Below are positions 1 to 12,949 of a stretch of DNA of 64,000 nucleotides, piece by piece. The notes below the pieces were generated by a model. That model was not told the DNA's origin and did no database searches. It worked only from the letters and a program-made list of their open reading frames with translations. A program made the translations under genes and the position numbers. Numbering within the stretch: the stretch's first letter is position 1; every line of letters begins with the position of its first letter. Source of the DNA: Ovis canadensis (Eukaryota; Chordata; Mammalia; Artiodactyla; Bovidae); contig NC_091263.1 of NCBI RefSeq assembly GCF_042477335.2, positions 73,706,501-73,770,500 of the forward strand, written 5' to 3'.

Positions 1-2812
1 CCAGTGAGGCCGTTAGGCCCCGGGCTCCTCTCTGTCCGGAAGCTTTCGGTAACCGACTCCACCACCTAGCTTGACGACAGTACGAGCCCTACTCTCTATG
101 TCGTCTGGCGGTCTGTGCATCTCCAGGAATCTGCTTCACCCGGGCTACGCAAGTCAGTCCTGTACATGTGTTCCGAGTGAGAATCCTCTTCATTCATGAA
201 AATGGTTACTTATATCTCCACTTTCTTTTCTGACTTTAGTGATAAGAACCTTTAAAAAATTCTCAGTTAATCTAAAGGGTTTTCTGCTCTAACCTGGACT
301 ATTTCCTTCCCTTTTAAGCTCTGGGTTTAAACGGTTCTTTCTCTAGTTCCTCAGGAAGTGAAGTCAGGCTGTTGATTTGAGATCTTTTCGCTGTCAGCAC
401 TTGAGGCTGCACTCTGCCCCTCAGCACTTCTGCGCCGAGTCCTGCGCGCTCTGCTGTGTTGTGTTTGCAGGGCCACTGTTCCCAGACCAGGGACGGGACC
501 TAGGCTTCCAGCAGCGAACGCACCGAGTCCTAACCCTGCCCGAGTCCCAGCCCTAAACAGTTTACGACTTCTCTTGTGACTGCTCCTCTGGCCCGGCAGT
601 TCTGTAAGAATGTGCTGTTTGCCATCGATGGTGTCTGTGGCTTGTCCAGTTTTCCGCTTGTTACTGACTTCTGACTGGCTCTCATGGTGGTCCGAGAGGT
701 ACCTTGGGGACTCCCCTGGCGATTGGTGGCTAAGATGTTGCTTTCCAGCACAGGGGGTGCACGTTCCACCCCTGGTTGGGGAGCAAATATCCCACATGCC
801 TCAAGGCCAAGAACTCACACGTAAAACCGCAACAATAACTGTAACACACTCGATAGAGGCTTCAGCAGTGGTCGGCACCACAGGAAAAAAGAAAGGCGCC
901 TCGTACGACAACCCACTTTTTAACACCTTCTGAGACTTACTACGGCTCAACATGTATTCTATCATGGAGAGCGAGCGTGTCCACTTGGGCAGAGCGTGTG
1001 TGCTGGTGGCGGGGGCAGAGACCCGTGCCTGCTGCACGCGGCCCGTTCACGGAGCCGCTCCCGGCCTCCTCGCTCACGGGCCTGCTGCCAGAGTCCATCC
1101 ACTGCCAGTGTCTGCGTCAGACTCCCCTCCCCTCAGCTCTGGCCATTTGTGCCTCAAGGATTCTGACGGCTGTGGAACGGTGTGCACACGCTTGGCGCTG
1201 CTGGGCCTTCTTGCTGTACCGCATCTTCTCACATGCTCTGTCTTGTCAGGTTTTTGCCTTGAAGGTTATTTCACCTCAGAGGAGTGCAGCTGCCGTCTCT
1301 TTTGGTTACGACCTGCATGAGTCCTCTGCACACCGTTTCACACCGAACATCTCTCTCTCTTTGGCTCCAAAGTCAGTCTCTTGTGGAGGGCAAGTAAAGG
1401 GCTCATGTGTTTCTATCCAAACCGCCAACCTGCCATGTGCCTGGCGAGTCTGATGCATGCACAGGTGAAGAATCACTAACAGGGAGGCACTCGCTTCAGT
1501 CCTCTCCCTGCTTGCTCTTCACATGCCTCGTCGCTTCTTTGTCCCGCATTTCCTGCACGGCCATCTTCTTTTGTTATTGATTGATTCTTTATAGCAAAAC
1601 ACTTTTAATTCCCTTCTCATTTCCTTCCGAGTATATCTCATGGCTAGCTTCTTCCTTGTAGCCGTGGAATTCCAGTTAGCACCCTACAGCGGCAGCAGCT
1701 GACCGGGCCAATTCACACCAGCTCACCTTCACTAACATACAAAACTGTTCCCGTGCAACCCGGAGCCCACGCCCTCTCCCTCACGGACGTCACCAAATCA
1801 CATCTCTGTGCACCGCGTCCTCCCAGAAGATGGACAGCTGGGTTAGTCCCTGAAATCGAGTGGAGACAATAAGGTGGGTCACAGCAGCGCCAGCTTTTCT
1901 GACCGTCTGTGTGTCTCCTTTACCAGGTCTTCCCTTCCTCACAGGGCTCTGGGTCACTGTCCAGCGCTGTCCAATCTGAAGGAACCGCCTCTCTACAGGC
2001 AGGTCTGTGGTAAAGAGCTCGCTCGGCTCTGGCTTCTCTGGAAGCTCTCAGCTTCTCTCTCAGTTCTGAAGGACAGTGTTCCCCATGACAGGTTTCCTGG
2101 TTGACAGCTTTCCCCTCTAGATTCTGAACACAGCAACACAGCCTCCAAGGTTTCTGACGAGAAATTCAATAATCTTTGATTTTCAGCTCACTGTTTTTCT
2201 CAAGATACTGTTCACTTCATCACCAGCTCTGTTAACGGGTCATCCTCTTGGCGTAGCAGCTGGCACCGCAGAGCACCGCAGACGCTGCAGGGCTGGCTCC
2301 GGCCAGCGCCAGACAGCGAGGCTGCACAAGACCGAGCCACACGGACTTCCCGGCGCACCTAAGCTACGCATGCACCACCCTCTCGTCTATTCAGTGTGCA
2401 ACAGTGTTATGGCTGAGAAAATGTACGTGCCTTTATTTCAAAATACTTCATCACTAAAATCACCAAGCACCCCGGAGCCTCCAGGGAGTTGTGATCTTTC
2501 CGCAACAGTCACATCAAACATCACTGACCACAGATCACCATAACACATCCAACTAAGTTCCAAATATTTTGAGAGTTACCAAAATGTGACAGACATCTGA
2601 CCTGAGCCAACGGTGTGGAAAAAACGGTGCTGACAGACTCGCTCGACACGGGGTTGCCACAAACCTCCAATCTGTAAAAACGCGCTACTTGCCAGGTGCA
2701 ATGAAGCAAAGTGTGTTAAAATGAGGTAGGCAGGCAGCACTGCCAGCGCAGTTACTAACGGTCAGCACAGGCAGCAGGCGCCCACGGCACAGGGCCGCGC
2801 TGAGGCCTCCCT

Positions 2813-2990
2813 GCCGACGAGGCGCCCGTGGACTACGCCGAGCTCCTCAAGATCGTGGGCCCACGCAGCTTCACCAGGGCGGCGCTGGCCCGGCTGGCCG
2901 TCTAGGACATCAAGGAACAGCAGCAGAGCTCCTCCACCTCCAAGGCGCTTTTCCATGAAGGCCATGCCATGAAGGTTTGGGGGACTTAAA
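2813..2990 (+). pseudogene. Unidentified coding-like fragment, possible processed pseudogene
   Basis: One + frame reads like protein: it starts ADEAPVDYAELLKIVGPR, runs about 28 codons to an in-frame TAG at about 2903, then continues as readable sequence (DIKEQQQSSSTSK) to a TAA near 2989. The codon composition is GC-rich and unlike its surroundings. A CHR-type SINE follows directly. I do not recognise the protein family. It may be a chance reading of GC-rich DNA, and no function is proposed. Confidence 0.2.
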
Positions 2991-3011
2991 AATCACTATA
3001 CTTATTTATTT

Positions 3012-3128
3012 TGGCACATGGGTTTAGTTGCTCTGTGGCCTGTGGGATTTTCCCGGATCAGGGATCGACCCCAAGTCTCCTGCGTCGGCAGGCAGACGCT
3101 TCGCCGCCGAGCCACAGGGGAAGCTCTA
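3012..3128 (-). repeat. CHR-type tRNA-derived SINE
   Basis: The antisense hallmarks are present: 'cctgtgggattttcccggatcagggatcga' in two adjoining pieces, then the tRNA-like end 'gccgagccacaggggaagc'. The copy is diverged and lacks an obvious tail. Confidence 0.65.
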
Positions 3129-3822
3129 CCTTCATTTCAGGTGAAGTGCAGGTGGCTCTCCACGCTGCCCGCCTCTGCCGCGCAGCGCAGTGGCTCAGCC
3201 GCACACACGGAGTTCCTTCTCGCGCTCTTCCCCACGACGGCCCATCACAGGATGCTGAAGACAGTTGTCCGTGCGGTACAGAGGCGCCGCTCCCTCACCC
3301 GCCCCCTGGACGACAGCCCGAGTCTGCTCCCCGCAAAGCCCCAGCTCCCGCGCTCCGGGGGCCACACGCCTGCGAGGCGGCTTCTCTTTCGCAGTTTCTT
3401 CTGCTCCTCCGTCCTGGGAGCCTCAGGCCTGGGCTGGGTCGCGGCTGCCTCTGGTCCCCTCGTCAGCCCAAGCTGGGCCGGGAGAGTTTAGCCCACTTAC
3501 ACTCAGGCTGTGCCCACCCCTCATCAGGCTCTCCTGCCCTCACAGGGAGTCGCTCCGGCTTGCTGGCTCGCTCTCCTGCCGGCTCACGCGGCTCCTAACC
3601 CTCCGTAAGCTCCCCTTTCGGCTCCTGTACCCTTCTGTCTCAGAACTGTCTGCTTCTCTAGAATTCCTTTTTCTTGATGCCCTCGTTTGGTTCAGCCACC
3701 TATCCCCAATTCCTGCCGCTTCTTTGCCGCGCCCTCCGCTGGCTCCTCGAGCGCAGCGACACACTTAGGCCGGCATCCTCACGCCGCCGCCTCCTCTGGG
3801 AGGGCCACACGCTGCCGCTTCT

Positions 3823-4138
3823 CAGTCAGTTCAGCTCAGCCGCTCAGTCGTGTCCGACTTTTTGCGACCCCATGGACTGCAGCACGCCAGGCCGCCCTGT
3901 CCATCACCAACTCCCGGAGCTTATTCAAACTCAAGTCCATCGAGTCAGTGATGCCATCCAACCGTCTCATCCTCTGTCGTCCCCTCCTCCCGCCTTCAGT
4001 CTTTCCCTGCATCAGGGTCTTTTCCAAGGAGTCAGGTCTTCACATCAGGTGGCCAAAGTATTGGAGTTTCAGCTTCAGCATTAGTCCTTCCAATGAACGT
4101 TCAGGGCTGATTTCCTTTGGGATGGCCTGGCTGGATCG
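3823..4138 (-). mobile_element. BovB LINE, 3' terminal fragment
   Basis: The minus strand encodes the C-terminal tail of the BovB (RTE-type) reverse transcriptase, including [15 protein letters not shown] and [19 protein letters not shown], and ends in the CAGTT-rich 3' terminus characteristic of BovB. It is strongly 5'-truncated, as usual for target-primed insertions, and inactive. Confidence 0.85.
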
Positions 4139-6590
4139 CCTTGCATTTCTTCCTGGGCTTCTCTGTATGGTCCGTAATTTTCTGTTGATGAGAGTCTCGC
4201 TGTGGTGTTCTGGAGATCTGTCTCCCTCCCTCCGGGGCTGCTGCCTGCTGGGAGCCAGAAGCGTTCACCCTGAGCACACCACTCGCCAAACCAGCTGCTG
4301 TCTCCTCGCAAGGCCTCATCCAGCTGCCAATCCCAGCCATCCTCTCGCTCTGCCGGCCTGGTTGAGGGGCTGCGCCCAGGTTTCCCGTCCCGTCACTTTG
4401 CACAGCGTCACTGTGGTCTGCGGTCTTTAAATATCAGTGATTCTGTCCCATTTCTAGACCTTGATCAAACTCATCCAAGCCCCTGAATCACTGCTAACTC
4501 TCAGCAGAAAATGCGAGGTACACGCATGCCCTTCCTGCCATAAGGTACGGTGACGTTTCTAGTGCTGGGAAACCATCAGGATGGCCATCCTTCTTCAGTG
4601 TGGCTCCTTCGGCAGAACTGTCGTAACCACAGGGAAGGACGAAGGCAGAGACGCATCACGATCCGTGGCTCCTGGCTTCACGCACTGCTCAGAACCCTGG
4701 AGGCGGACCTAGTGTGAAGAGGGGCGCGGCACAGAGGCCACCTCTCCAGTCCCATTTCTAGGACAGCTTTCTAGGGCCCGAGGCTGCAGCTGAAATCAAT
4801 ACTTCCAACTCTGCATTCTAGTCCTAACCACTTAGGAACCTGAGTATTTGCTGCAATATTCCGCTTCTTTTGTCCTAAACATCTTTCTGGAAATACATCT
4901 AAGAAAACACAACAGTCTGTACGGGGTAAGTATTTAGCTCTCCTATCAGCAACCTTCTCTCTCCAAAGCAGGCTTTTTCTGCAGCAGTCACTTTGTATCA
5001 ATGAGTGACCCACAGGCTACAATGATGGAAAAACTGATGGGGTAACGGCCAGCAAATCCCATCCAACAAGTCCTTCCTCCAGTAACAACAGCCAAATGGC
5101 ATCAACAACTAACCATCTGTCACCCTGAGTGTGACGCGAGCACCGCCAAGCAGCGGGGGAAGTGAGAGCTCCTCTGTCACCAGAGGCAGGGATGGCCAGG
5201 CCCGAGGCACGCCGGCACCGCCCCACACCGCGCTTCCTCCTCTGCTCCGCAGCCGTGAGCCTGCTCCCTCTCAGGACTGCTGTCGGGCCCTGCCTCCCCA
5301 CCCACCCCCCACCTCCCAAGCAAGTCAAACAGGCTTCACTGCTTTCAGAGCTTCGACCTGACCAGGCTGGGTCGCATCACACCCGCGCTGTTCCAGCTGC
5401 AGAGCCTTTCGGCCACAGGGATTGCCGCGATCTCAACATGTAGACGTGGATCAGCCGTGGTGACTAACTGTGGTTAGGGCGAACAGGAGGCCACCACCAA
5501 ACTGCTCTCAGCCCCATCACGGCACCTCTACCTGGGCTCTCGAATAACCACGCGGCTGAAAAGCGCAGCCCCCCAAGCCCGCCCCACGCTGCCTGCGCGC
5601 TGCACTCAGCCCCAGCTCGCCAGACCGCCCTGTCCCAGGCCGACCACCGCCTCACGCTCAGTGAGGTTCAGAACCCAGGCAGTCTGCTTCCAGACTCAAC
5701 CACAGCAACACGCACGGAGGGCCTCGGGTTCCCCTCTCTCCTCCCCTCCAAGACACATGCTCAAAACACACAAATATGCCAGGCACTGTCACACGGACTA
5801 TTAATGAACATTCTAAAATGTAGTTAGGTTTTTTTTTAAGAGTACAAATTCAGCTTTCACGCTGTTGAGCGGATGCCTACAAACTGTCCTTTTGGTAGCG
5901 AAAACAAGCCATCAGGGGGTCCACCATGGTCTCCAGGTGGACAGACTGAGGAACATAGACTTGCTTCCAGAGCTTCCTTCTGGGCCGATTCAGGACACCC
6001 CTCTGGGACTCCTGGGCACCGCCCCAGCACAGGCACACCTTTTCCAGACCCGACCGCACCCCACCCCAGAGGAGCCCTCACCAGGCCTCCCCACTGGGCT
6101 AACGTGGGCCACCAGGCTTCCCCCTCCGCTCCCTAGAGACTGCGGGCACCTGTGAGTCTGGAGAGCAGACCGGAGTTCACGTGCACAGACTTGTCAACAA
6201 GCAAGAGAAAGAGGGAAGAACTGGTTGACTAGTGCACTTTTTCCTGTCAAAAAGAAAACTTTACCAACTCAGACTTAAAAATCGCGAAAATAAAGACTGG
6301 CCCAATGGTCTACTCTTTATCTGTGAAAATTAATTCATAAGAAGAAGCATGTTTTTTTAATGCACTAAGACCCTATATGCCACCCCTGGACAAACAATAA
6401 ATGAAAAGAGCATTCTAGAAGCCCACACGGAGTGCAGATCGTGAGGTAACTGTGTCTGCGCAGACGCTGCAGGAGACCAGAGGCGGCAGAGCGTGAGGAA
6501 CACCACGAACACACGGAAGCCCGGCTGCCTGCCTTCCAGGCCATCTCGCAGGCAACGGGGACGCACACTGGGATGCAGCCTCGTGCACGG

Positions 6591-6692
6591 GGGCTCAGGA
6601 GCCAGGGGCTCTCCTGTCCGCACAGCAGGCACGCGACATTGGGGCTCAGGAGCCAGGGGCTCTCCTGTCTGCACAGCAGGCACGCGACACGG
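6591..6692. repeat. 51-bp tandem duplication (two copies)
   Basis: Positions 6591-6641 and 6642-6692 are nearly identical. Both begin gggctcaggagccaggggct and differ at only a few bases. The high identity suggests a recent local duplication within RAB7A intron 1. Confidence 0.9.
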
Positions 6693-7203
6693 GGGTCGGG
6701 CCTTCCCTCCCTCCACCAGGCCATCTCAGCAAAGGGCATCCCCTCAACCCGAGGAAAGACTGTCAGACAAACCGACCAAAGACAGGACGAGCGGCAGGAG
6801 AAGCACCGATTAGATCAGAAGCAGACGCGCCTCTGGGCACAGCTTCAGCAGAGCTCTACGAAGACGGGCCACTCCGGGCTTATCAAAAGGCATCACGAAG
6901 CAGCGAAGCCAGCAGGACAGTGGCCAGGCCCTGGAGACAAAGGCTGGGACCGGGCGTCTAGAGAGACGCGTGGGGGGGCCGGGCCAGTGTGCGCGATGAG
7001 AAGCCGCTAGCTGGGGAAGAAAGGAAGAGAGTGCAGTGAGATGCGGGGTAAGCATGCGCGAAGAAAGGGCTGTCTGACATCACGTTGCACAGAACTCTCA
7101 AACGTGCTGAGCACCAGGGGAAAAACCAGCACAGGAAAGGAGAAGGCCAAGTATAACACAGAATCCAGAAACGAAACAAATCAACAGGCCTGACTACCTA
7201 AAC

Positions 7204-7518
7204 CTTCTCCAACCAGGCCATCCCAAAGGAGAGCAGCCCTGGGTGTTCACCGGAAGGACTGACGCTGAACCTGAAGCTCCAGTACTTTGGCCACCTCATG
7301 TGAAGAGCTGACTCATTGGAAAAGACTCTGATGCTGGGAGGGATTGGGGGCAGGAGGAGAAGGGGACCACAGAGGACGAGATGGCTGGATGGCAACACCA
7401 ACTCGATGGACGTGAGTCTGAGTGAACTTTGGGAGTTGGTGACGGACAGGGAGGCCTGGTGTGCTGTGGTTCATGGGGTCGCAGAGAGTTGGACACGACT
7501 GAGCGACTGAACTGAACA
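7204..7518 (+). mobile_element. BovB LINE, 3' terminal fragment
   Basis: The sequence carries the BovB C-terminal coding tail ([36 protein letters not shown]) and the 3' end 'cgactgagcgactgaactga'. It is 5'-truncated and inserted on the + strand of RAB7A intron 1, antisense to the gene. Confidence 0.88.
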
Positions 7519-9036
7519 CTACAAAAACACAGCATCAACCAAACCAAGCCAAGTGAAACAAGCCTGGAACACTGCAGCGTGGGAAACGGGCACCTTCTTC
7601 CTGGAAGCCAAATAACAAAATAGCTAATCCCCCTTTTACAAAATTTAATCCATTAATCAACGAAATGTAAATGTTAAACAACAAGGCACCTTTAAAACTT
7701 TCCCCAGTAGTTACACTGGCAACCACTAAGAAAAGCGACACCTATACAAATAGAATCTTCCAACTACAAACAGCTGAGTCCACAGCCTTCCCGGGGGCAG
7801 GACAACAGCAAGCACCGGATCCTAAGGGTGCACAGCCACAGGACCTCCGGGACACGATCACAGAAGCGGGCAGAGACAACGACTCTGTTACAGAGGAGAG
7901 GCGGAAGGGACCGCGACGTCCACTGAGAACGGCTACACACTGGTGTGGGCGGAGTGACACGGTCAGCAGAGCGCACCCACCAGGGAAGGTGCCGCGTGCG
8001 CAGGGGGCGGTTTCCGCAAGCAGCTGCGAAGTGTGTGCTGGCGAGCCCTTCTGGAGGAGAGGTGTACGTCTGGAAGCGCAGGCACCCAGTGATCAAGAAG
8101 GGGGACAGAGAATCCTCCCCCAGGCTCCTATGCCGCGTCTGTGGTTTAGAAACAAGCCATTTGGGAAGACCTCCCCACCCAGCAGGACGGGAACCAGCAG
8201 GGCTCCACAGGGGGCCCGGGGTTTCAAATGGCTGGAAGGGTCCTTTGCACTTCAGCAACATCATCTTGCAAAAAACCACCACAGGTGAGCAGGAGCCCGA
8301 GACGCAAACCGCGAAGGAGCCTGTGCACAGTCGGGGCCCCGTCCGTGGAGACACGCTCCGAGACTCCAGTGGATGCCTGACACCACGGAGGAGCCGGACC
8401 CCTCGCCCAGCGGCCCTTCCTGTGCCTCTGGTCTGATCACGTCTATGCTGGGCACAGGATGCTACCAACAGACTGTACTGAGCGCACGTGAGTGAGGCCT
8501 CGCTCAGGACATCTGGCTGCACCGTGCCCTCCGCCCCCCTGTGTGAGGGGAGAGGCCAGCTGCCTGACGTGGGGAAGGGAGGTGGGCGGCGCAGGCCCTG
8601 TGCCCCGACCCACGCTCGGACCCTACGGCAGGACCGCCGCGAAGTGAGCTGGGCAGGGGGCCGCTGCGGGGTCCAGGCCTGGGGTCTGAGACCTCAGGTG
8701 GGGAGGGGCTGGACGGCGTGAGGCTCCATCACAGCGCTCCCAGCAGCAAGCCTTGTCAGATGACCAACGGTTTACTTCTGGAAGCGTCTATCTAGTATTC
8801 TTGGACCGTGGCTGACCGAAGGTAACTGGAACAGCAAAAAGTGACACGGGGAATAAAGGGGGGACGCGGAGCTCGCATTTTGCAGCTGTGGAAACCGAAG
8901 CTCAGCAACGCTCTTCAGAGCCGCCCTGTGGCCCTGCTTAAGGAGCCTCTGCAACGCCCCTGGCTCCCGGTCCACCGACTCCAAGCAAGCTGAGGGATTC
9001 ACAGGCATGCGCTGCTTTTCAGCCAGGGAGCAGCAG

Positions 9037-9093
9037 GCGGGGTGGGGGGGGGGGGGCAGGGGGGTGAGGGTAGGGCCGGGGTGGGAGTGTGTA
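9037..9093 (+). repeat. G-rich tract
   Basis: The tract holds a run of about 14 G followed by several further G-runs of three to six within 57 bases, so it has the pattern needed for a G-quadruplex on the + strand (non-template for RAB7A). Nothing else identifies it as a known element. Confidence 0.7.
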
Positions 9094-9379
9094 TCAAAAG
9101 CCACTTGGGGAATGTATTTTAGTTCGTTCTTTCATGTGGCTACCTTCTGGGGGAAATCACAGATTAGTCTAGGATCTGGAGCTCCTGGGAGCCTAGTGTT
9201 AGTCCAGGCTCTCCCTGCTGGGGCCCGCAGTCATTCCCTGCTCAGGGAACTCGGGCTCGGCAAGCTGCACGGCGCTCCCCTCCCGAAAGGCTCACTGGTT
9301 TAAACAAGCGTCTAGGGTCTCCGTTAAGAGCCTCCGAGAGCAGGTGCAGTGCCCACAAGGCCTGTGAGAGACACACGTC

Positions 9380-9965
9380 TAACAGCCACTCGAGGGTCAG
9401 CGAGAGGCGCGACTAAGGGGGACACAGCCAGGAAAGCTGAGGAAGCGAGGCCGCGGGAGCCGGGCGAGGCGGGAGGCGCAGACGACCGTGGACGAGGGAC
9501 GCGGCGGGGCCTGGACGGAAGGCAGCAAGAGCGAAGCCCGCTCACGGCAGGCAGGTCCGGCAGGCGGGACTCGGTCGGCGCCAGGACACAGCCGGGAAGC
9601 CGCTGGAGACCGCCATGCGGGGCCAGGACCACAGCGGCACGCGACGAGGACGGGGTGGGCCCACCACTCCCTGCCCCCCAACGCTGTGCTCAGCGCACTG
9701 CCAGGCACCCGCGCGGGTTCAGCCCTCCTGCCCAAAGGGACGGAGGGACTCCAAGCGAGGGTGCCGGGTGCCCAACGGCCAGCGGGCCGGGACAGGAAAC
9801 CACACACCAGGCACCTCGCCGGAGCCAGCGGGTCGACCTCCCCCGCGGCCGAGCACCCTCCGGCCGGGACCCCCAGCAGCGCCCCCCACAGCAGCGGGAG
9901 GCTGACGCAGACCCCCGGGAGAGCCACAGCGAGCACCCACGCCCACAGAAAGCAAATGTGAGGCA
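9380..9965. promoter_or_regulatory. CpG-rich patch within RAB7A intron 1
   Basis: CpG density is high: the 60-base lines at 9421 and 9481 contain about seven and nine CpGs, comparable to the promoter islands here. Long open frames run through it on both strands, as expected of GC-rich DNA, and none shows a recognisable domain. It could be an intragenic CpG island or a silent GC-rich block. No exon, splice pair or repeat was identified. Confidence 0.45.
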
Positions 9966-10139
9966 GTCTGCAGTCACTGGGAGACGGTGTGTTACTCCCG
10001 AGTAAGAACAGCCAGTTCAGTCAGAGCTGCATGAAATCCACTACCCAGAAATTTACATTTCAGAAGAAACAGACCTGTCAAAGCATCCCTCTTTCCAAAA
10101 CACTTTTAAATAAACACCAAGGCCAAGTGACCAAATGAA

Positions 10140-10340
10140 GTCCCTCAGTCATGTCCGACTCTTTGCGATCCCATGGCCTGTAGCCTACCAGGCTCCTCCA
10201 TCCATGGGATTTTCCAGCCGAGAGTACTCGAGTGGATTGCCATTTCCTTCTCCAGAGGACCTTCCCAACCCAAGGATCGAACCCAGGTCTCCCGCATTGT
10301 AGGCAGACGCTTTACTGTCTGAGCCACAAGGGAAGTCCTT
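10140..10340 (-). repeat. Bov-tA SINE
   Basis: The antisense copy runs from the cagtcatgtccgactctttg end to the tRNA-like end ctgagccacaagggaagtcc. It is close to full length. Confidence 0.9.
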
Positions 10341-11118
10341 AAATAAACACAGCATATCACTAAAATTCACCAAGGCTGTGCTTCCGTAGGCGGTGTTCTC
10401 GTCTCAGCACTGTTGGGGTTAAAGACGCGTGTGCCTACCTACAACACACAGCGCTGGCCTGTGATACTGAGCGTCATCTTTCAGTCGGGTCTCTCCTCTG
10501 GAAACAGACGCTGACAACTCAGATGCTGCTGCAAGGTGAACGCTAAACTCTCCAAAACGTGAAGAGACTGTGCACACAGACACACACACGTGCTTTTCCC
10601 AAGGTGTCACGTTCACGTGGACTCATTTTTCACAGAGTCAAGCTCCCTGGAAAGCAATTCTTGTCACAAGGACTTTGCAGCCCAGATCGACAGACTCTTT
10701 AAGGGACGCGCCCGCTGCTCTCAAGGCAGGTGCCAAACTGAGAGCTAAGAGTCCTTATTAAGAGACCAGAACGACCGTGCCCCCTTTCTTTTCTTTTTGG
10801 TAAGGCAGACTGGAAAACAGAGAAAGCTACACACACTATTTTTCAATACTTTGAACATCTGACATCAGCTTTAGAGTATCTCAGGCATCCATCTGATAAA
10901 ACGGCACCCATTAACCATTCAGAAGAGCCCACACAGCGGGCTGGCTGAAGAGGACCAAACCACCTGCTCTCTGTCTTCAGTCAGCACCCCCACACCAGCC
11001 CCCAATTTTAATCTGTGCTGCAGGCGCTTCTGACGAAATGTGTCCCTGAAGGCTGAAGCATGCCCTCTGCATTTCAGTCCTAGCCCCACTCGTCTCTTAG
11101 TGTGTCTTTAGGTAAACA

Positions 11119-11388
11119 CGGAGAAGGCAATGGCACCCCACTCCAGTACTCTTGCCTGGAAAATCCCATGGACGGAGGAGCCTGGTGGGCTGCAGCCCAT
11201 GGGGTCTATAAGAGTCGGACACAACTGAGCGACTTCCCTTTCACTTTTCATTTTCATGCACTGGAGAAGGAAATGGCAACCCACTCCAGTGTTCTTGCCT
11301 GGAGAATCCCAGGGGCGGGAAAGCCTGGTGGGCTGCCATCTATGGGGTCACACAGAGTTGGACATGACTGAAGCAACTTAGCAGCAGT
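11119..11388 (+). repeat. Bov-A2 SINE
   Basis: Two Bov-A monomers in tandem are visible. The first begins gagaaggcaatggcacccca and the second ctggagaaggaaatggcaac, joined by the cttttcattttcatgca linker and ending in cttagcagcag. This dimer is typical of pecoran ruminants. Confidence 0.92.
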
Positions 11389-12524
11389 ACCATCAAAGGC
11401 ACTCCTCGTGGATGACTGAGACACCATCCTCCCTACCCACCAGGGCTTCGCAGGTCAGGGGAAAGGACTATGGCCGAGCCTAGCACTTCAACACAACCCT
11501 TCACCGTGTGTGGGGCTCGTCCGCTCCCCACCCGGCTCTGCCCCACCCGGATGGCCACTCCCGAGTCCCAGTGCCACAGCCCCTCACCTGCCCCCCACAC
11601 CACCCCCCCCAGCTCCCTCTAGTGCCCTCCAGGGGCTCTCCCAGATCCCCCTGCGAGGCACTCTCCTGGACTCCTCCGCAGCACCCTCTGACCCAGCCAC
11701 CGGCCTCTTCTAACGTCTCTGGGACTGGCATCTGTCTCGTTTCAACGACTCGGAAGCCTCCAGCGCTTTTCATTTGATCGTCCCCGCAGCTGCCAGCCGC
11801 GCTTTGTTGTAGCAGACAATGAAACCGCGTCGAGTGAACACAGGACGCGCGACTTATCATTCAGGGAGGCTATCCGTATTCATCACTGGCCCAGAATCAA
11901 AACTTACATGCTACAAATAGCAACCCAGTGTGCAAAGTTAGAACCGGAGATATTACCAAGCTGCTGAGCAGTATTTCAAGGCTCATCCTGGAGCCGTGAC
12001 TCACCCCTGCCCTCAAGGTGGGTGTGGGAGGGGAGGGGCAGCACTGCCCCAGCGACCCCAGGTCTACAGCCAGCACTTGGCCCGAAAGCTGCGGGCCCAA
12101 CACCAGGACCGTCTAAACGCTCAGTCAGAACACGCCATGCGGGCCAATTCCGCGCATACACATGCGGGAACCCCGTGTTTTAAGGACACGCGTGTCAGGC
12201 CAACGAAGAGCCCTTCCATGGCCACCTCCACACACAGGGGTGGCACTCTGAGGCAGCTCCACCCCCAGGAGCGAGTCAGGGGATAACTGCAGAAGCCCCC
12301 ACGGGCCAGTACGGAGGGCCGCCTGCTCCCCTGCTGAAGCCACTCTGCTCTTCTATCCCCGGTGGACTCAAGAAGCATTCACAAGAGGCACTCTCAAATT
12401 CTGACGCAATTTGTTTCAAAATCAACCTCCCCACCCGCTCAAGAACAGCCCACGCTAGTAATGGACAGGGGTGCAATGCCAGGACCCCAGAGGCAAAACG
12501 AAGGGAAGTCAGCAAAGACGCGGC

Positions 12525-12870
12525 GCATCTGGCGCCCTGACACACGGCTGGCGGGCGCGGAAGCGGTGGGACTGCGGGAACCTAGCGGGTCCACCACAGC
12601 GCCGCACGCACGGGCACAGCTGAACCGGGCCCCCCACGCTCCAGTCCTAACCCCGCCGCCTCAAAACGTCAGACCGCGACCGCAGCGGGGCACGGAGCCC
12701 TTACGGGGGAGGGTAGTCAGACGAGGCCCTGCAGGCCCAACGGACCTAACCGGGGTCCTGAGAAGAGGGGTTAGGACGCAGACCCCTACAGAGGAAAGAC
12801 AGGGTGAGCGAACAGGGACAAGACGGCCCCCACAAGCCACGGGAAGGGCCTCCGCCAGCACCTCGCACGT
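12525..12870. promoter_or_regulatory. CpG-rich patch within RAB7A intron 1
   Basis: CpG density is raised (about seven or eight per 60 bases near 12541) and frames are open on both strands without recognisable domains. No TATA, exon or repeat was identified. It is similar in character to the patch at 9380-9965. Confidence 0.35.
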
Positions 12871-12949
12871 GGACTTCCAGGCTCCGAAGTTCAGAGACAA
12901 CAAATGGTACAGTGGCCTAGCAACCTCCAGATACGCAGGCTAGAGACCA

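Noticed and set aside
9349-10005. Open frame of 218 codons on the + strand, with overlapping long frames on the other strand
   Set aside because: The area is GC-rich, several frames on both strands are open together, and there is no domain, conserved start or splice signal. Composition explains it.
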